Shown: piece by piece, positions 45,785 to 51,644 of the stretch
Numbering within the stretch: position 1 is the stretch's first letter
How the letters are laid out: every line of letters starts with the position of its first letter
From: Bacteroidota bacterium
GTDB lineage: Bacteria > Bacteroidota > Bacteroidia > Cytophagales > Cytophagaceae
Direction of reading: 5' to 3'
NCBI GenBank assembly: GCA_023392125.1
Contig: JAEVZS010000002.1
Span: 124,001-188,000, forward strand
Length of the DNA: 64,000 nt
Program-made: the position numbers and the translations under genes
The notes under the pieces: generated by a model
What the model was told of the DNA's origin: nothing
Database searches by the model: none
The model's input: the letters and a program-made list of their open reading frames with translations, nothing else

Positions 45785-45928
45785 ATGGCTTACAAGAAAA
45801 AAACAGACTGGACAAAATGGCTTTATTGGGCTGGTGGTGCGATCGCAGCAGCCGGAGCGATTACACTAATAAAAATTAAGGATGGAAAAACCGTTTGGGA
45901 TATGATCCTAGAAAAAATCGACAAGTAA
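45785..45928 (+). CDS. Prophage 47-residue one-helix protein
   Basis: Start ATG at 45785 (an in-frame start at 45734 would overlap the previous gene). Basic N-terminus (AYKKKTDWTKW), one helix of Gly/Ala (LYWAGGAIAAAGAITLI) and a charged tail. Not recognised; typical of phage membrane minor proteins. Confidence 0.5.
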   Translation: MAYKKKTDWTKWLYWAGGAIAAAGAITLIKIKDGKTVWDMILEKIDK

Positions 45929-45929
45929 G

Positions 45930-46088
45930 ATGAAAGGAATTACAGTAATAACAAACATCTTAAGAAGAGCAAGCGAAATTGCAAGCTTCTTAAAAGTCGC
46001 GGTTGAGATAATCGAATTTGCCGGCGAAAAAATCGGAAAACTGAAAAAAGAAAAACCGGAAACAACAAAACCGGATGAAAAACAATAA
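45930..46088 (+). CDS. Prophage 52-residue amphipathic protein
   Basis: Starts at the ATG at 45930, one base after the previous stop, and ends at 46088 overlapping the next gene by 14 bases. Sequence: a hydrophobic/amphipathic helix (ITVITNILRRASEIASFLKV; AVEIIEFAGEKI) and a Lys/Pro/Thr tail. The tight spacing on both sides supports it as real. Not recognised. Confidence 0.5.
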   Translation: MKGITVITNILRRASEIASFLKVAVEIIEFAGEKIGKLKKEKPETTKPDEKQ

Positions 46089-46614
46089 AAAAATCGGGGA
46101 AATCGGGATACTGTTACTATTGCCACTCAGCATAATTACAGTTCCCGCATACCTGACTTACAAAAAAATAAAAAGCATGAGACAACTGAGCTTTTTAGGC
46201 CGGAACGATCTGGCAAGAGGGATTCGCAACAACAATCCCTTTAATCTTATAAAAACACAAATCGATTGGAAAAAGAAAGTTCCACACGACCAGAATACAG
46301 ACATCCATTTCGAACAATTTGAAACACTCGAATACGGAATCAGGGCCGGACTGATGCAAGTAAGGAACGACATAAAGAAGGGTTACGACACAATTGATTT
46401 ACTCATACACAAATTTGCCCCCCCGGTTGAAAATGACACAAACCAATACGCCTATCAGGTAGCGCAAAGCACAAAGATCGGAATAAAGGAAAAATTACAA
46501 CCGGACCGAAAAACAGTAATAGCCATATCACGGGCAATTTGCCGTCATGAAAACGGCAAAGATGCAAATTTGATTCCCAACAGACTGTTTGAATTAGCCT
46601 ATTTGCTGTTATGA
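46075..46614 (+). CDS. Prophage virion-associated lysozyme-like protein
   Basis: 179 residues. An N-terminal membrane helix (IGILLLLPLSIITVPAYLTY) is followed by a domain with LARGIRNNNPFNLIK, FEQFETLEYGIRAGLMQVRN, GYDTIDLLIHKFAPPVENDT and ending HENGKDANLIPNRLFE. GIRNNNPxNL and a YGIRA segment are hallmarks of prophage structural muramidase/transglycosylase-like proteins. Probably opens the peptidoglycan on entry or exit while anchored in the virion membrane. Overlaps neighbours at both ends. Confidence 0.75.
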   Translation: MKNNKKIGEIGILLLLPLSIITVPAYLTYKKIKSMRQLSFLGRNDLARGIRNNNPFNLIKTQIDWKKKVPHDQNTDIHFEQFETLEYGIRAGLMQVRNDIKKGYDTIDLLIHKFAPPVENDTNQYAYQVAQSTKIGIKEKLQPDRKTVIAISRAICRHENGKDANLIPNRLFELAYLLL

Positions 46615-47075
46615 AAAAAGAATACCCACTCCTGAAAATGTTCATCGGCTACGGTGTGTTACTTGTTGCTTTAATCTTCACGATTAAATACGCTTTCAAA
46701 TTTCTATTTCCAGATCAAGAAAAGAAAAAGGAGAATGAAATAAAAAAAATTGCAAAGGAAAACAACCTAAGCAGCGAACAAGCAGAACACTATAATAATA
46801 TAGCTCACGACATAGCAGAATCGTTCAAAACAAAATATTTTTTCTGGGATTGGGACGGATGGGGATTTAAAGACATACCATACGCAATCACATCATTAAA
46901 AAAAATAAAGAACGAATGGGAATTTAAACAAGTGTCAAACTATTATTATTCTGCAACTGCCTTAGATTTAGTGGGGAACATAAAAGGACAAGAAGGAAGG
47001 CGTTTGAAAGATGATGTAAGAAAATACCTAAACGACTCAGAAAAAAAACAATTACCAGAATTCATTTTACAGTAA
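46611..47075 (+). CDS. Prophage membrane protein with aromatic C-terminal domain
   Basis: 154 residues. One N-terminal transmembrane helix (MFIGYGVLLVALIFTIKYAF), a Lys/Glu segment, and a domain with DWDGWGFKDIPYAITSLKKI and YYYSATALDLVGNIKG. Overlaps the previous gene by 4 bases and the next by 1. Not recognised; likely a virion or lysis accessory protein. Confidence 0.55.
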   Translation: MKKEYPLLKMFIGYGVLLVALIFTIKYAFKFLFPDQEKKKENEIKKIAKENNLSSEQAEHYNNIAHDIAESFKTKYFFWDWDGWGFKDIPYAITSLKKIKNEWEFKQVSNYYYSATALDLVGNIKGQEGRRLKDDVRKYLNDSEKKQLPEFILQ

Positions 47076-47482
47076 TGAAAATCAAAGCAAAACATCTTTT
47101 GATAGGCGGGGGAATCCTAGCGAGTATCATAGCCCTTACAACAATGTCAAACTCAGCAAGCTCAACAGCTTCAAACGCCGGAAATGGTTCCGGATCAGGC
47201 AACAATCAACGCACCGGGGAGGAAAATTCCGGACTGACAAACAGCAGTCTGGAGGACAAAATAAAAAGCGATGCAAATTTGCAATTAAAATTAGACATCG
47301 CACGGACATCCGCAGAGTTAGAAATTCTAAGAGGGCAAGAGGATGAACTACATGAAAAAACAAAATCCGCTGAAAAAGGACCAGCACAAGCATACAATCA
47401 AATTAGAGCAATGTGGCTGGCAAAAAAAGATGAACGGATAATGAAAGAATCCGAGCACAACTTCCTTAAATCGTTACTCTAA
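47075..47482 (+). CDS. Prophage membrane-anchored coiled-coil protein
   Basis: 135 residues. A signal-anchor-like start (KHLLIGGGILASIIALTTM) is followed by a Ser/Asn/Gly-rich linker and a charged helical region (DLARTSAEL-like: LDIARTSAELEILRGQEDEL). Ends on TAATG, overlapping the next start by one base. Not recognised. Confidence 0.55.
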   Translation: MKIKAKHLLIGGGILASIIALTTMSNSASSTASNAGNGSGSGNNQRTGEENSGLTNSSLEDKIKSDANLQLKLDIARTSAELEILRGQEDELHEKTKSAEKGPAQAYNQIRAMWLAKKDERIMKESEHNFLKSLL

Positions 47483-47646
47483 TGACACATTTTGAAAAAA
47501 TCAGCCTCTTTATAACGGTCCTAAGCACAGCAACTTATTTGTCCTTCCTGATAGGAGGGATAAAAAACGACGTTGAGCAACTAAAAGCACAAAACGCTCA
47601 GATTTACACAAAATTGATCGAAAAAAGTTTAATCGCCGAACGATGA
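47482..47646 (+). CDS. Prophage 54-residue one-helix protein
   Basis: ATG at 47482 shares a base with the previous stop; the TGA at 47644-47646 overlaps the next start by 4 bases. One membrane helix (ISLFITVLSTATYLSFLIGG) then a charged helix. Tight spacing supports it as real; not recognised. Confidence 0.55.
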   Translation: MTHFEKISLFITVLSTATYLSFLIGGIKNDVEQLKAQNAQIYTKLIEKSLIAER

Positions 47647-48038
47647 CAGAACTAGATTTAAGAATAGCAATTGCAGGAATAGCAGAATACAAAAACAAAC
47701 CTGAACAAGAGATAAAAGCAATTCCGACAATCGAAAATATTAGAGGAAACGCAAGCACAACCGCAGGAACAGGAACAATCCTGTACGACCTAACAGGAAA
47801 AGGATTCTTTATAGGATCAATAACGATAAACTACTCAGACACCGGGACACCGACAACGGGAATTTATTTTTGGTCAAAAGAGGCTCCACAATTCCGTTAC
47901 AATGTATTTGTACCACAATTAGTAGGAACTACACGATTCTTACAAGAACAAATTAACCTGATAAGCTTCGAAAGAATAACTGCCTACGGATCAGGACAAT
48001 TCAACATCCAATTAATAGGATACAAACTATACTACTGA
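47643..48038 (+). CDS. Prophage beta-rich protein, likely vertex or spike (paralogue A)
   Basis: 131 residues with no membrane segment; a Gly/Thr-rich beta pattern (TAGTGTILYDLTGKGFFIGS; DTGTPTTGIYFWSKEAP) and a C-terminus GQFNIQLIGYKLYY. The neighbour's C-terminus (NQWQLLGIKLSW) matches it. Two tandem, similar-sized, beta-rich proteins at the end of the structural module suggest penton or receptor-binding spikes. Confidence 0.5.
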   Translation: MTELDLRIAIAGIAEYKNKPEQEIKAIPTIENIRGNASTTAGTGTILYDLTGKGFFIGSITINYSDTGTPTTGIYFWSKEAPQFRYNVFVPQLVGTTRFLQEQINLISFERITAYGSGQFNIQLIGYKLYY

Positions 48039-48430
48039 TGGAAGGACTGGACATAAATTACTGTCTTAAACTAGCAGAACAGCTAAGCGGGATAGACAAG
48101 GAACAAATAAACTGGGAACCATTTATAAGTTCAGGACAGAAAGGATTTACATCTGAAATAATAGTACCAGAAAACGAAAGGACATTATATATCGCTGACC
48201 TAGAACTAAGGACCTACGCTAACGAGGAAATGGGAGAAATGATATTCTATAGACGAATAGACGGAAACCTAACGCCGATACTATCATTTGGAAACCATCC
48301 TTTGTACCCCGGAGTGAAAAACACTTATTACAACTTTCAGGGAAAAAACATTGTATTCAATAGATGCAACATAGACTCAAATTTCCAAGCAAATCAATGG
48401 CAATTACTAGGAATCAAACTAAGCTGGTAA
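48038..48430 (+). CDS. Prophage beta-rich protein, likely vertex or spike (paralogue B)
   Basis: 130 residues. Soluble, beta-rich, with SEIIVPENERTLYIADLELR, MIFYRRIDGNLTPILSFG, and C-terminal QANQWQLLGIKLSW similar to the preceding gene. Overlaps it by one base. Its stop lies at 48430, directly against the stop of the oppositely transcribed rep gene. Confidence 0.5.
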   Translation: MEGLDINYCLKLAEQLSGIDKEQINWEPFISSGQKGFTSEIIVPENERTLYIADLELRTYANEEMGEMIFYRRIDGNLTPILSFGNHPLYPGVKNTYYNFQGKNIVFNRCNIDSNFQANQWQLLGIKLSW

Positions 48431-49456
48431 TCAAAACGGGCAGAAATCCCGTTTCTTAAAATCTAAACTCAGCTGAACAAATTCCGGTTTAGGAATCTCA
48501 ACATCTTTAACCAGATCGTCCAAGACACTCATATTTTTTTGAAAATCCAGCCCGTTCCGATATAATTCCAAGATTTGATTTTTATGATAATCAGTAAAAA
48601 GCTTAAAAAGAGGCTCTGAATACTTTTTCAGGACCTCTTTCACATTACGGACTTTGTAAACGGTAAAATCCCCGTCTGGGTCTTCATATCTGTCCACTGA
48701 CTTATCAAAGTCAAGTTTCGTTATAAAATCTGAGTGCTTTGAATCAATAAGTTCTGAATAAGGACGAAGGTTACGGAGCTGATCACTACACCCCCAAATA
48801 CGCCCCTGAATTTTCCTAGTTTTTTTAACATACTCATCGTATTCATCTTTTTTACTTTCCGAATCCGGGGGAGTTTTACAACAATATTTAACGACATAGG
48901 CCGTAACATTCTGAACTTTTTCAAGCCTATGAATCTGAGTAGCAGCCCCGGAACGTTTATAACCCTCACGTTTCAAAAGATTATTCCAAATATCCCGGAT
49001 AACGTTCCTATCAACGAAAGAATCAAGGAACAAATGAAAGTGAATATTGCCCGATTCCTGAGGCTCAGCACGCCAGAAGTAATACTTCATATCAGATACA
49101 TCCTTTACCCGTTCAATAAAACGCATCAACAAGTTGCGTTTTAGATAATTATCGTCATGTTTTTGCTTTTCAGATAAAGTTAACGTAACGAACGTAACGT
49201 ACTGATTGAAATTTTCCTGTTTCAACTGCCTATTGAAGTTCATTACTGAGTTAATCCAAATCTCTAACATCTTAATAACTTTTGTCTTTGTCTTCCTAGA
49301 CATATAACCATTGTAGTCACCTTGAGTGAGATTTTTCTCAGCATCTCTTTGTTTCTCAGACCGTGACCGCCTGTTAAGAATTTCGTTATACACGACAATT
49401 TTACTGTGCCGGATTTGTAATACCGGCACAGAATTAATTTGCTGATTTTCTTGCAT
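48431..49456 (-). CDS. HUH-family rolling-circle replication initiator (Rep)
   Basis: 341 residues. Motif I region NQYVTFVTLTLSEKQ; metal-binding HUH motif His139-Phe-His141 in SGNIHFHLFLD; catalytic tyrosine region VTAYVVKYCCK with Tyr187 and Tyr191 and Lys194; downstream GRIWGCSDQLRNLRP, typical of Rep proteins of ssDNA bacteriophages. It nicks one strand at the origin and attaches covalently to start rolling-circle replication. Last gene of the leftward module. No helicase domain, so host helicase would be needed. Confidence 0.9.
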   Translation of the reverse strand: MQENQQINSVPVLQIRHSKIVVYNEILNRRSRSEKQRDAEKNLTQGDYNGYMSRKTKTKVIKMLEIWINSVMNFNRQLKQENFNQYVTFVTLTLSEKQKHDDNYLKRNLLMRFIERVKDVSDMKYYFWRAEPQESGNIHFHLFLDSFVDRNVIRDIWNNLLKREGYKRSGAATQIHRLEKVQNVTAYVVKYCCKTPPDSESKKDEYDEYVKKTRKIQGRIWGCSDQLRNLRPYSELIDSKHSDFITKLDFDKSVDRYEDPDGDFTVYKVRNVKEVLKKYSEPLFKLFTDYHKNQILELYRNGLDFQKNMSVLDDLVKDVEIPKPEFVQLSLDFKKRDFCPF

Positions 49457-49502
49457 ATGATTTTAAGTAAGTCGAGAAAGGGGAGGGCAGAATCGGAAGG
49501 AG

Positions 49503-49517
49503 CGACAAGCCCACTAA
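49503..49517 (-). repeat. 15-base repeat, copy 1 (possible replication-origin element)
   Basis: CGACAAGCCCACTAA on the plus strand, just upstream of rep; one mismatch to a copy at 50346-50360. On the minus strand it reads with GGGCTTGTCG, recalling the CTTG at known rolling-circle nick sites. No function is proven. Confidence 0.35.
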
Positions 49518-49519
49518 GT

Positions 49520-49711
49520 TTAGTTCTTCGATCTTAAAAGCACCCCTCGAAAATGCTTAGGACGGATCATATTCCACCTAGTAATAGGAGTGATATATAA
49601 AAACCGATACGGAAACAACGCACGAGAATAAGAACGAATAACAACAGGAGAAAGCCACGACCTAAGATTAATACGATAATGAACGAGTGGTAATTTTTCA
49701 ATAGTAGACAT
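49520..49711 (-). CDS. Prophage 63-residue basic protein (VHYRIN paralogue 1)
   Basis: 63 residues, strongly basic. Begins MSTIEKLPLVHYRINLRSWL; the segment P-x-VHYRIN-x-RS is shared with the next gene upstream, which is nearly the same length. Rich in Arg, Tyr and Phe. Tandem duplicate; not recognised. Small basic proteins could bind phage DNA. Confidence 0.5.
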   Translation of the reverse strand: MSTIEKLPLVHYRINLRSWLSPVVIRSYSRALFPYRFLYITPITRWNMIRPKHFRGVLLRSKN

Positions 49712-49715
49712 ATAA

Positions 49716-49907
49716 TTAAAAGTTTAACAAAAGTGAAACATAATTATTCCGACAACCCCTCCATCTATCACAAGAAGGATCAGGCCGGTTATACAATAAA
49801 AAAATATGAGGACGAACCTGTAACGACATTTCAAATCGACAATAAGGCTGCCGAGAACGGTAATTAATCCGGTAATGAACCATAGGGATCTGTTTCTTTT
49901 TCATATT
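49716..49907 (-). CDS. Prophage 63-residue basic protein (VHYRIN paralogue 2)
   Basis: From the ATG at 49907 the product begins MKKKQIPMVHYRINYRSRQP; related to the 49520-49711 gene. Basic and Arg-rich with several Cys. A longer frame to 50012 is possible but would overlap the next gene. Not recognised. Confidence 0.45.
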   Translation of the reverse strand, partial: NMKKKQIPMVHYRINYRSRQPYCRFEMSLQVRPHIFLLYNRPDPSCDRWRGCRNNYVSLLLNF

Positions 49908-49920
49908 ATTTTTTTTCGTT

Positions 49921-50160
49921 CTAAACGTTTGAAACATCATGCTTTGACTTATCAAAATACCCCGTCTGGAACAACCGTTCCTTAGTATTCTGATCAATTT
50001 TGTAAACAACACAAAACCGAAACTCCGAGCTTTCCCGGAGATGGTTTATAAAAGAAGCCAGATTACGACCGGGATTTAACCGGTATTCTGCCCACGCAGT
50101 CTTCTGAAATCTTCGAGACCAAAACTTTACGACAGCCACGGAGTAATTTTTTACACGCAT
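49921..50160 (-). CDS. Prophage small basic protein
   Basis: 79 residues (KNYSVAVVKFWSRRFQKTAW; FINHLRESSEFRFCVVYKID). Soluble, mixed alpha/beta. Its first 98 bases overlap the end of the preceding gene in another frame, which is unusual even for small phages, so one of the pair may be shorter. Not recognised. Confidence 0.45.
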   Translation of the reverse strand: MRVKNYSVAVVKFWSRRFQKTAWAEYRLNPGRNLASFINHLRESSEFRFCVVYKIDQNTKERLFQTGYFDKSKHDVSNV

Positions 50161-50293
50161 AATAAAATCGAATTGGAAGATTAATAATTGAGGTAATTGA
50201 AAACACGACAGTCACAACGAGTGAAAACAGCACAACAAGTGAAAGAAAACAACTAACGAGCAGCATAATTCCGACAGTTTTTAAAATCCGCAT
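50063..50293 (-). CDS. Prophage membrane protein with two hydrophobic segments
   Basis: 76 residues from the ATG at 50293. N-terminal hydrophobic region (VGIMLLVSCFLSLVVLFSL; VVTVVFSITSIINLPI) then a basic tail. Overlaps the next gene by 98 bases and the previous one by 13. Not recognised; could be a lysis-type protein. Confidence 0.4.
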   Translation of the reverse strand: MRILKTVGIMLLVSCFLSLVVLFSLVVTVVFSITSIINLPIRFYYACKKLLRGCRKVLVSKISEDCVGRIPVKSRS

Positions 50294-50421
50294 GACACAC
50301 AAAGAACTAAGGACCCATAAAAAGAAAGAACACAATCACATTCAACGACAAGTCCACTAAACGGACTAATAAAGACCAGAATTCCATTATGATCAATAAA
50401 ATATAATTCGCTGTAATCCAT
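50281..50421 (-). CDS. Prophage 46-residue hydrophobic protein
   Basis: The ATG at 50421 overlaps the preceding TAA (TAATG), suggesting coupling. Contains NGILVFISPFSGLVVECDC and a hydrophobic end. It includes the second copy of the 15-base repeat in its coding sequence. Not recognised. Confidence 0.4.
   Translation of the reverse strand: MDYSELYFIDHNGILVFISPFSGLVVECDCVLSFYGSLVLCVSCGF
50346..50360 (-). repeat. 15-base repeat, copy 2
   Basis: CGACAAGTCCACTAA, one mismatch from copy 1 at 49503-49517. It is followed on the plus strand by ACGGACT, giving an AGTCC/GGACT inverted repeat. Confidence 0.35.
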
Positions 50422-50588
50422 TAAAATAAACTTAATTGTCCCTTTATTTTATCTTCTAAAACAGTCATTTTCCGAAGTCTTTCAGACCTTGGATAGGGTT
50501 TACGCCCATACTTACGTTTCATACTTCGCCGGATGTACTGAGACATCCAGCGAATAGTATCAGCATCTTGATTTAATACAATCAACAT
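50421..50588 (-). CDS. Prophage 55-residue basic protein
   Basis: ATG at 50588, ending at 50421. Strongly basic helix-rich (IRWMSQYIRRSMKRKYGRKP; SERLRKMTVLEDKIKGQLSL). It is too dense in Arg/Lys to be chance and could bind nucleic acid. Followed by a coupled start of the next small gene. Not recognised. Confidence 0.5.
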   Translation of the reverse strand: MLIVLNQDADTIRWMSQYIRRSMKRKYGRKPYPRSERLRKMTVLEDKIKGQLSLF

Positions 50589-50599
50589 AAAATATTATG

Positions 50600-50836
50600 T
50601 TAAATCACTACTGTTTTATTGGCAAACCAGAATGAGCCGTCATATTGTCTTTTATTAAGACGAGCAAGACGAACAACAAGCTTCTTATCAACATCCTCAG
50701 GACTAACAGAAGGAATCATAACAGTTTGTTTTTCACCTGTGTGGGAGTGTATAAGCTCACAACGATAAAGGCGCATATTACGCCGCTTCAAACTTGAAAC
50801 AATCCAAGGATCACGCTTTCTTTTTCGACCATCCAT
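50600..50836 (-). CDS. Prophage small basic beta protein, next to attR
   Basis: 78 residues. Basic N-terminus (MDGRKRKRDPWIVSSLKRRN) then a beta-like domain (MRLYRCELIHSHTGEKQTV; YDGSFWFANKTVVI). Not recognised. In the circular form it follows attP and the membrane-protein gene at 42985-43266. Confidence 0.5.
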   Translation of the reverse strand: MDGRKRKRDPWIVSSLKRRNMRLYRCELIHSHTGEKQTVMIPSVSPEDVDKKLVVRLARLNKRQYDGSFWFANKTVVI

Positions 50837-50844
50837 ATTTTTAC

Positions 50845-50872
50845 TTGTTTTATAATTTATCTTATGTTAAAT
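50845..50872 (+). other. attR: dif-like Xer recombination site
   Basis: 28-base site: arm TTGTTTTATAA, centre TTTATC, arm TTATGTTAAAT. The last arm is identical to the XerD-binding half of E. coli dif. The left arm is phage-derived and the right arm host-derived. Confidence 0.8.
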
Positions 50873-50974
50873 AGAAAATTGAGGAATAAGAAATCAGTAG
50901 TTGCGTGTGAAAAAGTATGATTTTAGACCCCGCTCGTGAAACCCCTTAAAAGCCCCTTCCTACCTCGCAAGTCT

Positions 50975-50992
50975 GGTCTCGTTCCTGAGACC
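50975..50992 (-). terminator. Weak hairpin after the response-regulator gene
   Basis: GGTCTC/GAGACC 6-bp inverted repeat with a 6-base loop, 23 bases beyond the response-regulator stop. No T-run; a possible but weak terminator. Confidence 0.3.
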
Positions 50993-51014
50993 GGGCCTGC
51001 TTAACTGGGTCTTT

Positions 51015-51644
51015 TCAATCCAGCAGATTCGTCTCCGCAGCTTTCTTGATCAGCTCGGCAGTATTATTGACCTTGAGTTTTTTCATGATGTTGACACGGT
51101 GAGTTTCTACCGTACGTGTGCTCAGAAACAGCCGGTCAGCGATCATTTTGGTGCTGAGTCCGTTGGCTACGAGCTGCAGAATTTCTTTTTCCCGCGCAGT
51201 AATGTTGACCTCTACCTGACCTTTGCGCAGGGTTTCGATCATGAGTTCCGACACTTTGCTGTTGAAGTACTTTTCGCCTATGGTTACCTTCTTAATGGCC
51301 TCCATAAGCTCTTCTTCATCTACATTTTTGAACAGATATGCATTGGCGCCGCTCTGGATGCTTTTGACAATATAATTGCCGTCTTCATGCATCGAAAGCA
51401 CCAGAATATGAATGGAAGGCAGAATTTTCCGGATCTGAGGTATGGTATCCAGGCCGTTCATTTCGGGCATGGTCAGGTCGATAAGAATGAGATCAGGCTT
51501 GAGCTCCTGCAGCAAATCCAGTACCTGATGACCGTTTTCAGCTTCACCCACCACTTCAATATGCTGGTATTTTTCCAGAAGCGCCCGTATTCCTTCTCTG
51601 AAAAGCTTGTGATCGTCAGCAAGTAAGATTCTTAATTTATCCAT
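51015..51644 (-). CDS. NarL/FixJ-family response regulator
   Basis: 209 residues. Receiver domain with acidic pocket (LLADDHKLFREGI), phospho-acceptor Asp in DLILIDLTMPEMNG, and Lys in LFKNVDEEELM. C-terminal LuxR HTH (ITAREKEILQLVANGLSTKM; STRTVETHRVNIMKKL). Overlaps the histidine kinase gene by 8 bases, so it is the cognate partner. Targets are unknown. The proximity to the nitrate operon 15 kb away is not evidence of a link. Confidence 0.92.
   Translation of the reverse strand: MDKLRILLADDHKLFREGIRALLEKYQHIEVVGEAENGHQVLDLLQELKPDLILIDLTMPEMNGLDTIPQIRKILPSIHILVLSMHEDGNYIVKSIQSGANAYLFKNVDEEELMEAIKKVTIGEKYFNSKVSELMIETLRKGQVEVNITAREKEILQLVANGLSTKMIADRLFLSTRTVETHRVNIMKKLKVNNTAELIKKAAETNLLD

Larger units (their letters stand above)
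42934..50872. mobile_element. Xer-integrated small prophage, probable membrane-containing ssDNA phage
   Basis: A 7.9-kb segment bounded by two dif-like direct repeats, without an integrase gene. Rightward: a capsid candidate, a run of tiny membrane proteins, a lysozyme-like protein and two likely spike proteins. Leftward: an HUH Rep and about eight small basic or membrane ORFs. One more leftward gene (42985-43266) lies at the left end and in the circular form would precede that leftward set across the attP junction. The two sets diverge near 43.3 kb and converge at 48,430/48,431. Coding strands are A-rich and genes overlap by a few bases, unlike the host. No tail, terminase, portal or microvirus-type capsid gene is present. 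Size and gene style resemble FLiP (about 9.2 kb) and PM2. Confidence 0.85.

Noticed and set aside
43370..48430. A packaging ATPase (FtsK/HerA-like, as P9 in PM2)
   Set aside because: No Walker A pattern (GxxxxGK[ST]) is visible in any prophage ORF. Either packaging is ATPase-free, couples to replication, or uses host enzymes.
42934..50872. Reading the element as a microvirus (Alpavirinae/Gokushovirinae) prophage
   Set aside because: Rep and dif integration fit, but there is no 500-600-residue VP1-type capsid gene and no VP2 pilot or VP3 scaffold; the capsid candidate is half that size and the genes use both strands.
42934..50872. Chromosomal terminus from GC skew
   Set aside because: Hand sampling of third codon positions gave no consistent switch; leuS is strongly G-rich, the nitrate genes are C-rich, others balanced. 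Left as an open test.
50975..50992. GGTCTC/GAGACC repeat as a phage attachment feature
   Set aside because: It lies 100 bases outside attR in host DNA and has no counterpart on the left side.
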